Shown: in pieces, positions 30,227 through 40,133 of the stretch | Layout: each line of letters begins with the position of its first letter | Numbering within the stretch: the first letter of the stretch is position 1 | Assembly: GCA_032718475.1 (NCBI GenBank) | Contig: JAUCBJ010000735.1 | Span: 1-64,000 of the forward strand | Length of the DNA: 64,000 nucleotides | DNA from: Nemertoderma westbladi | Lineage: Eukaryota; Xenacoelomorpha; Nemertodermatida; Nemertodermatidae | Reading direction: 5' to 3' | The notes under the pieces: generated by a model | The model's input: the letters and a program-made list of their open reading frames with translations, nothing else | Told to the model about the DNA's origin: nothing | The model's database searches: none | Program-made: the position numbers and the translations under genes

Positions 30227-31936
30227 TTAATAAGGGTGATCTTTGATCCCATAAAACGAGTCCAGTAAAGGTCTAGCGCGTATGTTTACATCGTGTACCA
30301 TGCGACGGACAAGATCCACTCTATTGTCCGGAGGTTCAACGAGTATACCATCGACACGAGCGGCTTCGATGGGCGGACGCTGTAACATGGGAGCGTCAGC
30401 GATAAGCTCTCTAGATCTTAGGTTGATATCAACCGGTTGGGGTTGTATCGTCGCAAAGAGTTTGTCTCCGAAATGGGGGACCATCGAGGGATGAAGGATG
30501 GTTTTAGAGTAGAGATCCGTCATAAGGATTTGAGCTTCGGGTTGAGCTAAAGCTGCTTCTTCTCTCTCATCTAGTTCTATATGTCTCTCCTCGAGCTGAT
30601 TTTCCTCCGCTTGTTGTTGTAGACGCTCATCTAGGAACTCTTGTAAAGAGTAGGTTCGTCCACGTTCGATGTCCTCTTCGAGATTTTGTATTTCTCTATC
30701 GAACTGAGGTAAAGCTAATTCCTTCACCGCTTGGACTTGTTGTTGCAATTTACGTTTCTCCAAACAATCGTAAGTTCCTTTTCCGATTTTCTGCCGAATA
30801 GCATCTAACGCGTTTCGTACGACGCTCTCTTCGACTTCCGTAACGGGTTGTATCGAGGTGAAGCCGGGACGGTTGTGTGGGTTAAACGGCGATATTAGAT
30901 GACCGCGTCCCAATCCAGCTAGGTAGGGTTGGCGAATATCTAGTGAGCCTACTACCGGAGTACCACCGATCAACTGTTCGGGTAACACTAGATCTTTGAA
31001 CAGTGAGTACAGTTTGGGAGGATCCGTGATACTATTAGGATCAAGAGTCTGAGGTCTAACCGAGGAATGAGGAGGTCTGACCGAGTATTCCGGAACTCTG
31101 ATCATTGGTATGTTCAAGGATCGTTTGAGTCGAGCGACCGTAGGGGATACTTCGAACAGGTTTCGCTCAAAACTCCCATAAGTATATCGTGTAAAACTGT
31201 GTTTAGCGCAACGTCTCCGCGGATGTTTATGTCTTTCCGTTTGCTGATTGGGTCTAGGACATTCGTCGCAGTAGTACCAAAGACGCACGTCCTGCAAGGG
31301 AAACGCGGGTGATCGTTCTCCAGTTTTACAATATTCCTCCATCTGTTCGAAGCTATCTGGGACGACAGGTAGCGGTCGATCGGCGGTAAGATACATCATA
31401 GTGAAATAGAGTCGTTTGAGTTCTATCATAGGATCATGATGTATACCTTGGGGATATCGAGTTTCGAGATTTTGTTGACTGGCAATATTGAGATATGTCT
31501 CTCTCAGGAATTCCAGATAATCGTTGAAGTCGCTGCGTTTATCCGGCTCTTCAACGTCTTCCCTTTCGAGTTTGTTTCGAATAGAGTTCTCGTGTTCTAT
31601 TCTCGGTTTATCGTTCCGACTCCGCTGGGTATGATATTTAAATAAAACCATTTCCCTTTCGGTGTCTACATCGTCCGTATCGTGTAAATCGATAGGATGG
31701 CCAGTAGTTAAGAAGTCCATATACGTACCATTACGATGCGTATAGCGAGCGGTGAACTTTCTATAATCCAATTCACGCGTAAGTTGCTCCTGGGACATTG
31801 GCGGTTCGATATAACGACCATCATCTTCCGTAGTAGTTGGACCAGCGTCGCCGCGTATCAAGCTATCGACAAACGCTTGTAAAGGTAGAGTATATCGCTC
31901 CCTGATGCCAAGATCATCTTCTATCAACTCAGTCAT
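30227..31936 (-). CDS. BEL-1 accessory ORF A: zinc-ribbon/coiled-coil protein
   Basis: 569 residues. A conserved core (about 168-250) reads DP..E+KRLYFTMMYLTADRPLP...D.FE.M..Y, then a probable zinc site YYCDEC ... RRCAKH (C223, C226, C243, H246). The same core occurs in the ORF at 55948-56766. Residues about 395-470 are Glu/Gln/Leu-rich and likely coiled coil. No known family is recognised. It is the first of three genes placed after pol and ends in the same frame as ORF B, so stop readthrough could join them. Confidence 0.75.
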   Translation of the reverse strand: MTELIEDDLGIRERYTLPLQAFVDSLIRGDAGPTTTEDDGRYIEPPMSQEQLTRELDYRKFTARYTHRNGTYMDFLTTGHPIDLHDTDDVDTEREMVLFKYHTQRSRNDKPRIEHENSIRNKLEREDVEEPDKRSDFNDYLEFLRETYLNIASQQNLETRYPQGIHHDPMIELKRLYFTMMYLTADRPLPVVPDSFEQMEEYCKTGERSPAFPLQDVRLWYYCDECPRPNQQTERHKHPRRRCAKHSFTRYTYGSFERNLFEVSPTVARLKRSLNIPMIRVPEYSVRPPHSSVRPQTLDPNSITDPPKLYSLFKDLVLPEQLIGGTPVVGSLDIRQPYLAGLGRGHLISPFNPHNRPGFTSIQPVTEVEESVVRNALDAIRQKIGKGTYDCLEKRKLQQQVQAVKELALPQFDREIQNLEEDIERGRTYSLQEFLDERLQQQAEENQLEERHIELDEREEAALAQPEAQILMTDLYSKTILHPSMVPHFGDKLFATIQPQPVDINLRSRELIADAPMLQRPPIEAARVDGILVEPPDNRVDLVRRMVHDVNIRARPLLDSFYGIKDHPY

Positions 31937-33568
31937 ATCTGCTATGAGTTTATCAATATTATAATGAGTTTATATATTAGGCTAGCGGGCGTCGCTGCCT
32001 ACCCCTCTTTTGCCCCCGGACAGTGCAAGATCCTCAGCGCCGATGTACCGTCGTCGCTGTGCTTTCGCCAACGATGTAGCTATACAACGACAACGATAAC
32101 CGGCACAAGTCACTCCACTGTCCGTCCCAAAGGCTTAGATGTACTTCAGGTTCTTTCTGGAGAGTTAGGGCTACTTTCACAATTGCGACTCGCTACTGTA
32201 AACACACCTTAGTAGTAACATTCACCTACAAACGCACAAATTCAACACAACTGCCATAAACTACACACATTCGGGCCATTTGTCCATTAGTCAGTACCTT
32301 CCAGAATGTCACTGTATTTATTATGTATCCTTGGATACTAGCAGTGCGCTATTTTTTTTTTTATGCTATTCAATGGGGCAAGCTTTCTATTGTTCTTTTA
32401 ACTCACTTCTAATTCTAGCGTGGTTGTTGCCATGGTGACATTATGGAAAGCTAGCGGTAGAATTAGGGTAATTCTCATGCATACAGATCTGGGATGCTAT
32501 TTAATAGTAATTCTTTAATTGTCAATATCCTCTCTATATATGATTTTATGAATTTTATCGGCTATTGACTATATATTGGAGATTCTCGCACACAAATACA
32601 CTTAATAGAGTGAATCTCCGCTCCCATGATCTATTAATTAATGGAATTTTGGGAATGTTATAAATTGTATAAAATGACAATTTATTAAATTCATTGAAAT
32701 ATATGAATTTAAATTTATTCCCGTAAATTTTATTATTTAATATTAAAATAGACACAATTTTATTCCAGAACGTGTCTGGGGACTGGGATCCTTGATTCTA
32801 GGAATTTTGTCCTTTTAAGAGTATCGGTAAGTGCTACGATATCTTAATCGACTAGAATTTTAAAGGATCTGATATTTGACAGATTTGGTAAATATTAATA
32901 ATTAATATTTAGGATGGGCACCAGTTTATTCCAGAACTTGTCTGGGGACGTTAACCACTGATTCTAGAATTTTGTCTTTCAAGTATATCGGTGGGTGCCA
33001 CGATATCTTAATCGACTAGAATTGCAGATGGTCAAAGGGTTTAACAGATTTATTTTGCGTTATACGCTACTGTTAAAGGGACATCACGCTACTATATGTA
33101 TTATTTAATATACGGTATGAGAGCAATATCGCACGAAGCAATGTCAGTGTGAAGAGGCAAGTCGTTTCCAAGGTCTACCCAGAGCTTGGTTTAGCCGAGA
33201 CACGAGGATCTGAACTTTGCATTCCTAATACTCTGCCTACCAATAATACTTGAATATAGTAGTGGCTTTATTGTACTTTAATAAGTACGGACATTTCATC
33301 TTACTGTAATTACGTATTCGTAATGTAATACGGGCAGTAAGGAAAGAGAAAAAGAATTATTTCTCGCCGTTACACTAAATATATGATATAAGTAATTACG
33401 TAATAATCGCGAACATATTGCACTAATCTACTAAATAATCGCTAAAATAACATGCTACTAAATAAAATTAAATAAAACGATTATAATAAAATTACATAAT
33501 AATACATACATAAATATAAAATAATAAGAATATAAAATAATATGGTCACACACCCACTCCATATGCTA
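31937..33568 (-). other. BEL-1 pol-accessory gap
   Basis: 1.6 kb without ORFs between the integrase stop and accessory ORF A. It includes a two-copy repeat of about 100 bp (32758-32866 and 32926-33023; TTATTCCAGAAC...TCTGGGGAC and CGATATCTTAATCGACTAGA). It could hold a promoter or splice sites for the accessory genes. Nothing definite is seen. Confidence 0.55.
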
Positions 33569-36185
33569 CTAAGCTGGGGAGTCCCTAGATGTTTGTTGGA
33601 TTAGGGAGGTGGCCGTGGGAAGAGTATCTTGCCTCCCATAGTTTCCGGAGAGTTCTCTGTCTCTTTCCAGTAAACATAAGCGACCAACTGGGCGATTGAG
33701 CTGCTGTGTCTCGAAGACAATTCCCGGTTTCTTGAAGTTACGTCGCATGACGACGAGTTCTACCGATCGCACCAAACCGTCATCCGAGATGTGAGTCTCG
33801 ATGATACGACCTGTCTGCCACCGCTTACGTGGAAGATCTACATCCACAATAAGAACCATGTCTCCAGCGCTGACGTTTTCTTGCTGCGCAAACCACTTAG
33901 TTCGAAGTTGTAGCGTGGGCAGATAATGTTTTTCGAAATGGTCAGCGAAACGACGGGATAACAACTGCATGAGTTGCCAAGTTTGCCGACAGTATTCGTC
34001 TCCGTCTGTGATTTCCGATTGTGGTAACATGGCTGCAGGTTTCTTCAGTAGGAAGTGCGCGGGTGTTAGCGCTTCCAGGGAATCGGGACTCGATGAGACT
34101 GGCATAAGCGGTCTCTCGTTGAGATAGGCGGCGATTTCCTCCATTAACGTCCGCAAAAGTTCGTCGGTGAGATACGCGCGGCAAGGCACTATAAAGTGAA
34201 ATGCTGTCTTCACACTTCTTATTAATCTCTCCCAACTTCCTCCCCACCAAGGGGCGTCAGCGGCGTTGAAGGTCCAGCTAGACGCTGTTACTCGTAGCTG
34301 ATCGTCCACCTGTCTTTGGTTCCAATCTTTGACGTAAGCTTTGATTTCATTGTTGGCACCAATGAAGTTAGTTCCCTTATCAGATCTCATCGTGTTACTA
34401 GTGCCAAAGCGAGCGATCTGTCGTCGTAAGCTTAATAGAAAGCTGTTGGTAGATAAATCGTTCACCATATCGAGATGGATAGCTCTACAAGTCATACAAA
34501 CAAAGATGACACACCATCTCTTGACTATAGTCCTAGCACGATATACTTCAATAGGGCCAAATAAATCCACACCGGTATTAGTAAAGGGTGGTTCATAGAA
34601 GCTTACTCGTTCCCTAGGTAATTCTGCCTCTCGCAGTGTTAAAGGCCTACTGAATGCTTTCCTACAGGGTATGCAGTTCCTAAGAACTTGGTTCAGAGCT
34701 CTACGGGGTTTATAAAAATAATAGCGAGTTCGAATTTCGCTAAGAACTCGTTCCCTACCAGCATGATAAAGTTTGCTGTGAACGTCTACAATCATCTTGA
34801 CTTGTATTTCAAGATTTCTAATGAGTATGGGAAACTTAGTGTCAAAGGATAGTGGAGCATTCGTTAATCTTCCTCCAACACGTATCAACCCATCTATCAT
34901 TGTGCTAGAGAAACGATCCCTTAAGCGCATCCGTGGATTTCTCAACAACAGGAAATACTTATCGGAATCTTCATAGCATTGCAGGAGTCTCAGCATCTGC
35001 TTGTTGGTTTCTTCATGCTCCTGATAACTGATCTTCTCCTTCAGAAACCTGTCGGATATCTTATATTTGGGAAGATCTTTAATAACATGGACCTGCACTG
35101 ATGTTATTGGAGCGGTATCACCTTTGGCCTTCATCCCGGAGTAGTAATGGTGAAAACATCTCTTTAAATATGTAACGGCCTTACAGAGCCGATTCCAGGA
35201 ACTGTAGTGATGTATCGCTCTCTGCAGAAGAGGTGAGAGTCCTTGCGAGACGTCTGGTATTCCAGATTTCCAATCCTTATCACGGATTTCCACAACAAGT
35301 TTATTTGTGGCTGTGGATTTCTGATCCAAAGCGTCGTCTCCGGAAGTATGTAGTACAGACAGATCTACCATAGGTTTGAATAACTTCGATTTACTCGCCC
35401 AAGTTTTAGGTTTGACTTTCTCCGCTCCCTTGGCCTGTCTAATCTCTGTGGTAGTAAGATGAGGAGGCCATTCTTCTTCTTCTTTGTAGAGGAAGTCTGG
35501 TCCACCTAGCCAGTCTGGAGTATCTACCAGTTCTTGTGGAGTTGCTCCCCTGGAGGCGATATCTGCTGGATTAATCGTTCCGGGGCAATGTCTCCATTGA
35601 TCCATCGTTGTGCGACTGAGTATAATGGCTACTCTGTTGGTAACGAAGACGCTGAACTGACAGACTTCATTGGTTATATACTCCAACACGAGTAAAGCGT
35701 CGGTCCAATAGACAGTTTTCTCCAGTGGATAGTCGATCTGTTCTGTTACATTCCGGCCGATGGCTGTAGCGTATAGAGCCGCCTTTAACTCCGCTCGAGG
35801 AACTTTCAACTTGTTGTTTATCAATGCCTTAGAAGTAACCAAGGCGACTTTGATTCCGTCCGGAGTTTCCACCCTTAGGTAGGCTACTATACCTATTCCC
35901 ATATCGCTGGCGTCTCCAAACACATGGAGTTGATAGGAATACGTAGGGAGAACATGACCAAAATATGAACGGGAAATTATAAAGTTCTCGATGGCTGGTA
36001 GAGAATCTTCCAATTTCATCCACTTCTTTAATAATTCTCCCTTAAGTGGATCGTCCCATGAGTGGTTTTCAAGCCACATTTGTTGTACTAAACTCCGAGC
36101 AATCAATATAACTGGGCTAATAAATCCCAATGGATCGAAATAAGTGCTCAGGATACTTAAACAAATCCGTTTAGTCCGAACTGGA
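33569..36185 (-). pseudogene. BEL-1 RNase H and integrase
   Basis: The main frame is 36130-33569 (853 residues). RNase H is LHVFGDASDMGIGIVAYL ... PRAELKAAL ... YWTDALLVL. The integrase zinc domain is HAGRERVLSEI...CIPCRKAF. The core has D-D-E in TGVDLFGPI, RSDKGTNF and PWWGGSWERL. The C-terminal part (PRKRWQTGRI, VRSVELVV) is typical of BEL/Pao integrases. A one-base frameshift at about 36190 separates it from RT, so the polyprotein is not continuous in this copy. Confidence 0.92.
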
Positions 36186-37403
36186 TTATCTCGCTGTTTT
36201 AGTTAACAGGATATCTCTTTCTGTGTCCCATTTCAAACCAAGGGTCTTAGTTTCTGGGAGATCATCTTTTATTAGATCCAGATCTTTCGCTCCACGATCT
36301 TCTATCGGGATCAACTCCAGAAACTCACGGGAGTTACTGGTGAATTTAGTTAATCGAATTCCACCTCTTTTTAAGCACTCTACCGTTCCTTTAGCGACAT
36401 CAATGGCTTCTTCGACTGATGGAAGGGACTTTAGATTGTCGTCCATGTATATATCCCTCTTGATGTTGTCAATCACCTCTTTAGAGAAGGCGTCTCGGTT
36501 GTCATCCGCAGTGGTGCGCACCACGGAACCGGCGTTTGAAGGGCTTGAGATTATCCCAAAAGCCTGGATAGTCATCCAGTACTCCACCGGTTTCTGGTTG
36601 AGGTCTCCTTCAGGCCACCACAGAAATCGTAGGCTGTCTCGATCCCTATCCAGCGCCTTGACTTGTAAGAACATGCCTTCTATATCTGAGGCGAAAGCAA
36701 TTGAATATTGTCTTAATCTTAAAAGTATTCCCAACAAGGATTGGAGTAAGTTGGGTCCGGGTAACAATTCAGAATTAAGGGATTGGCCCATATAGAGGGC
36801 GGAGCCGTCAAACACCACTCGTACTTCATGGGGTTTACCGGGTTTGGGAACATAATGGTGAGTTAAATAATACGTTCTCTCAGTTATAGGTGTTTCTTCC
36901 GGTACTAGCTCTGCATATCCCTTGCTAATAAATTTCTCCAGCTGTGTTTGATACATTTCTTTAGCTGAAGAATTAGCCGTAAGGCGTCGATGGAGTTGCG
37001 CGATTCTTTTTTCCACCAAGGGTCTGTTATTGATGAACTTCGGTTCTCTCTTGCGGAAAGGTAGACCGACTTCATACCTACCTTGATCTTTGAGGAAACG
37101 TGTAGTTGTCTCTTGGATCTGCTTGGCCCTTTCCTCTTCCACCGACAAGGCTTTATCGTAGGAATTGGGCTCTACCGCCTCTTGCGTAAAGAATCGTACG
37201 GCATGTTCATCTCGAGTCTTGGCATTGCAACGCTCAATGACGTCATTTAACTCGTCGTTATAAGCTTCTCGTTCAGATGGATAGAGAAGTTGACATAAGT
37301 TCACTTGGTTTTGCCAAGCCTCGTTTTCCTTAAGGAGATCGATGGTATTCTCCTCATCAAAAAGCTGGTGAACGTCGTCGTTATCTGAGGAGTATGGAGT
37401 TCC
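36186..37403 (-). pseudogene. BEL-1 reverse transcriptase
   Basis: Frame 37304-36186, open from the stop at 37404. BEL/Pao RT landmarks: RTYYLTHHYVPKPGKPHEVR, VVFDGSA, SLNSELLPGPNLLQSLLGIL, FASDIEGMFLQV and the active site RDIYMDDNL. Upstream the polyprotein is cut by a TAG at 37404-37406, and downstream by the frameshift described for the integrase segment. Confidence 0.92.
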
Positions 37404-37793
37404 CTAAGTTAAATCGTCTCCCTCACTAGCATCATCTTCCCATTCACTCACCTGGCAGACGCTCTCTTGCGGTAGTCTTTCTCTGAGTGTTCTACGGGAA
37501 GGGCCAGTAAAGTACCAACCCACTCTAGTTCTTCCCGCATAAGCTTGTAGTGGTTGCGGTTGAGCGGGCCGTTTCTCCAATGTCTCGAGCGCTTCATGCG
37601 CGTTTTGACCGATGAGTATTTGTACTCCAGGGTAATCGGTATTGAATCTAGGTATTTCTAGCTGCTGGGTGAAATCGTCCTCATCCCAGTTATAAGGTTC
37701 CACTTGGGTGTTAGCGAAGTTCTTTATCGCCACCATTTTTACTGACCTTATACTATGTTCTCCTAGTTCATCCTGGGGGGGTGGACAACGCAC
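37404..37793 (-). pseudogene. BEL-1 protease C-terminal/linker segment
   Basis: 129 residues, frame-shifted from the protease frame by a one-base change in a run of seven C (plus strand strand-complement near 37777). PGVQILIGQNAHEAL and AGRTRVGWYFTGP are the usual segments between protease and RT in BEL/Pao (for comparison LIGTDQF and RTPIGWYTRAP in the second element). Confidence 0.85.
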
Positions 37794-38253
37794 CTACATA
37801 ATAATCCGCTATTACTGTAGATTTCCAAACCTGCATAATTCCTGACATGTTTAGCTTAGTTCGGAACTTGGGTTGTCCAGCAAAGATGTCTTCGGCTAGT
37901 TCTTTGTCGATGAATGTTCCTGTACTACCGGAGTCAAGGAGGGCGTTCACTACATAACTCCTTTTAGGTCCGTGGACCCTTACCTGTACTACAGGAAATT
38001 CTCGGATTCCTACATTGGAAGGTGGCGCTTTCCACGATGGTTGTCGATCAGAAGTAGTTAGGGTGAGGTCGCTGTCTGTGTCTTTTTCATACGTAAGTGC
38101 TCGATACACTGCGGTATTTATCATATAACAGGATTCACCTTCGTCGGAGAATTCATCTGTATAGAATCCTTCCATCTCAGAGCTTTGGTCAGTGTCGTTC
38201 ACATCACTGAATTGGACATGTAGTTCGGAATCACTTACCTGACTCGGACTATT
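37768..38253 (-). pseudogene. BEL-1 aspartic protease
   Basis: The frame continues from Gag after a single TGA (38256-38254). The active site is NALLDSGSTGTFIDKELAEDI. The one stop between gag and pol may be a readthrough site, as used by some retroviruses, or a mutation. The second element has gag and protease fused with no stop there. Confidence 0.85.
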
Positions 38254-40101
38254 TCACTCGAATTCAGTATGCAACAAGATATGATGTTTCGTACCGCACT
38301 TTGCACACCTTGTGTCGGAGTAACAGGTTCGCCGTTGGTGTCCTTGTCTGAGGCAATTATAACACAACCGCTTATCCCACATGACTTCCCGTCTCTCCGC
38401 TAATGATTTCTTCAGGAATTCATCACACATATTCAAACGGTGAGTCCCGTCACATAGCGCACATTTCGGTTTGATGTTACTTACCTTATTTTGAATTACA
38501 TTGTGCACACTCGTTCTTTCTTCGGGCTTTCTCACCTGAATTCTCTTGGGAGACGTAGGAGGAGTTTTTCCTACCTGTTCTCTCCTGTCATTGGTTCGAG
38601 ACTTGAATTTACTCACCTGTTCTTTAGGCGTTTTATTGACATAATAAGATCTTTCAGTGTCTTTCCCGCTATCCTCTCCTTGAGAAGTCTGGCTTTCGCC
38701 GTCGTCTGTATAACACACTGGTGTTACCTTTCTCCTAGAGACGGGTTTCTCACTTACCTTGTTTTCCGGTGTCTTCTCTCTGGACTGCTTTATGAGCTGT
38801 AATTTCACTTCGCCATCCAAGAATGACATGAGATCAGCCATGGTAGGGTCTCGTTGTTGTTGTTCCATCATATATAACACTTTCTTGTCCCAGCGTGTAC
38901 CTACTCCACCCTTCGGTAAAGTAGAAGCCACTGCTCTAATAACCATAGCACTCTGATATTCATGAGACTTACCTAGCCAATCTAATTGTCTGCAGATCTC
39001 CTGAATCTCATCGGAAAACTCTATTATCCCACTGCTAATAAACTTTCGGGGCGCTACCAACTTTGCATACAAATACCCAGCTATGTTATTCCTATTACCA
39101 TACCTGATGTTTAGTGTATCCCAAACTTGTCTTAATCCGTCTGGATGTCCAATAAACTTTAACGCCATTAACTTGGGAGATCCTTCCAAGCACTCGATGA
39201 GGAATCTAAGTTTCTCTCCATTAGATAGCACAGAGTTCTGTATGTTATCCTTGTAATATTCATTAAAAGGTAACCATTTCATCTCATCTCCATTGAACTT
39301 GACTATCTCTCCCACCTTTACCGCTTGGCGGGCTTCGGTTCTAGCCATTTGACGCGTAAAACTTTCTTGGGCCATCGTGTTATTTAATATCGAGTTATCG
39401 GTATATAAATTTCTCGGATTATGATCAGGTCTATAGGGAATATCATTATCAACAGGTCTATAATTACCCTTAATAGGGTTCACTATAGGAGTTTCTACTT
39501 CGCTAGCAGTATATATGCGTGTAGGCTCCACACCTTGCGCATGAGATACTTCAGACCTAACAGGTTGACACATTGTTACAGGGGGTGGTGGTATACCCTT
39601 TTGTGTATTTACTAATTTATCGCGTTCTAGCGCGATACTTTGCTGCACTTCTTGCAACTCTAACCTACTTTCTCTTACTGTGCCCTTGAATTGCTGAACG
39701 GTCTCCTGCATCTGCCCGAGCAGGAGATCCATCCCCCGTCGTCTCTCATCCACCCACTCGACCGCCGAAGCGGGAGCCGCCAACGTTGTAGCGGGCCGAC
39801 GAGGGACAACGGGCGACAAATCATTAATATTTCGCTCGGAGTCCAGGACATGAACATTTTCAAGGGTGGTTCTGTGGGGCACAGATAGATTAGTGCTGTG
39901 CAGAGGGAATTTAGAGGTAGGTTCAGGGAGTACAGGTGTCTCTACCACCGAAGGGGTGGCTTTGGGAACAGGCCTAATTATTTCAGGCTCATCTACTATA
40001 GTAGGGAGTCTTTCTATTTTAATTATTTGGTCTGTGGGTTCTGTACTACCTAAGTTTGTGTTATTTAGTTGCCTTCTAACAGCTGGAGGCAAATCAGGCA
40101 A
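38254..40101 (-). CDS. BEL-1 Gag
   Basis: 615 residues. Coiled-coil N-terminal half (LLLGQMQETVQQFKG...). The capsid region of BEL type is KFNGDEMKWLPFNEYYKDNI, EKLRFLIECLEGSPK and WDTLNIRYGN. Three C-terminal zinc fingers are CALCDGTHRLNMC, CYNCLRQGHQRRTC (canonical CX2CX4HX4C) and CAKCGTKHHILLH. Forms the particle and binds element RNA. Intact. Confidence 0.92.
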   Translation of the reverse strand: MPDLPPAVRRQLNNTNLGSTEPTDQIIKIERLPTIVDEPEIIRPVPKATPSVVETPVLPEPTSKFPLHSTNLSVPHRTTLENVHVLDSERNINDLSPVVPRRPATTLAAPASAVEWVDERRRGMDLLLGQMQETVQQFKGTVRESRLELQEVQQSIALERDKLVNTQKGIPPPPVTMCQPVRSEVSHAQGVEPTRIYTASEVETPIVNPIKGNYRPVDNDIPYRPDHNPRNLYTDNSILNNTMAQESFTRQMARTEARQAVKVGEIVKFNGDEMKWLPFNEYYKDNIQNSVLSNGEKLRFLIECLEGSPKLMALKFIGHPDGLRQVWDTLNIRYGNRNNIAGYLYAKLVAPRKFISSGIIEFSDEIQEICRQLDWLGKSHEYQSAMVIRAVASTLPKGGVGTRWDKKVLYMMEQQQRDPTMADLMSFLDGEVKLQLIKQSREKTPENKVSEKPVSRRKVTPVCYTDDGESQTSQGEDSGKDTERSYYVNKTPKEQVSKFKSRTNDRREQVGKTPPTSPKRIQVRKPEERTSVHNVIQNKVSNIKPKCALCDGTHRLNMCDEFLKKSLAERREVMWDKRLCYNCLRQGHQRRTCYSDTRCAKCGTKHHILLHTEFE

Positions 40102-40133
40102 TTTCTGATGGTGGGATGTTCTTCTACGTCTTC

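Noticed and set aside
27633-31936. Accessory ORFs as an envelope gene
   Set aside because: No signal peptide, transmembrane anchor or glycoprotein-like cysteine pattern. Zinc and exonuclease-like motifs fit better.
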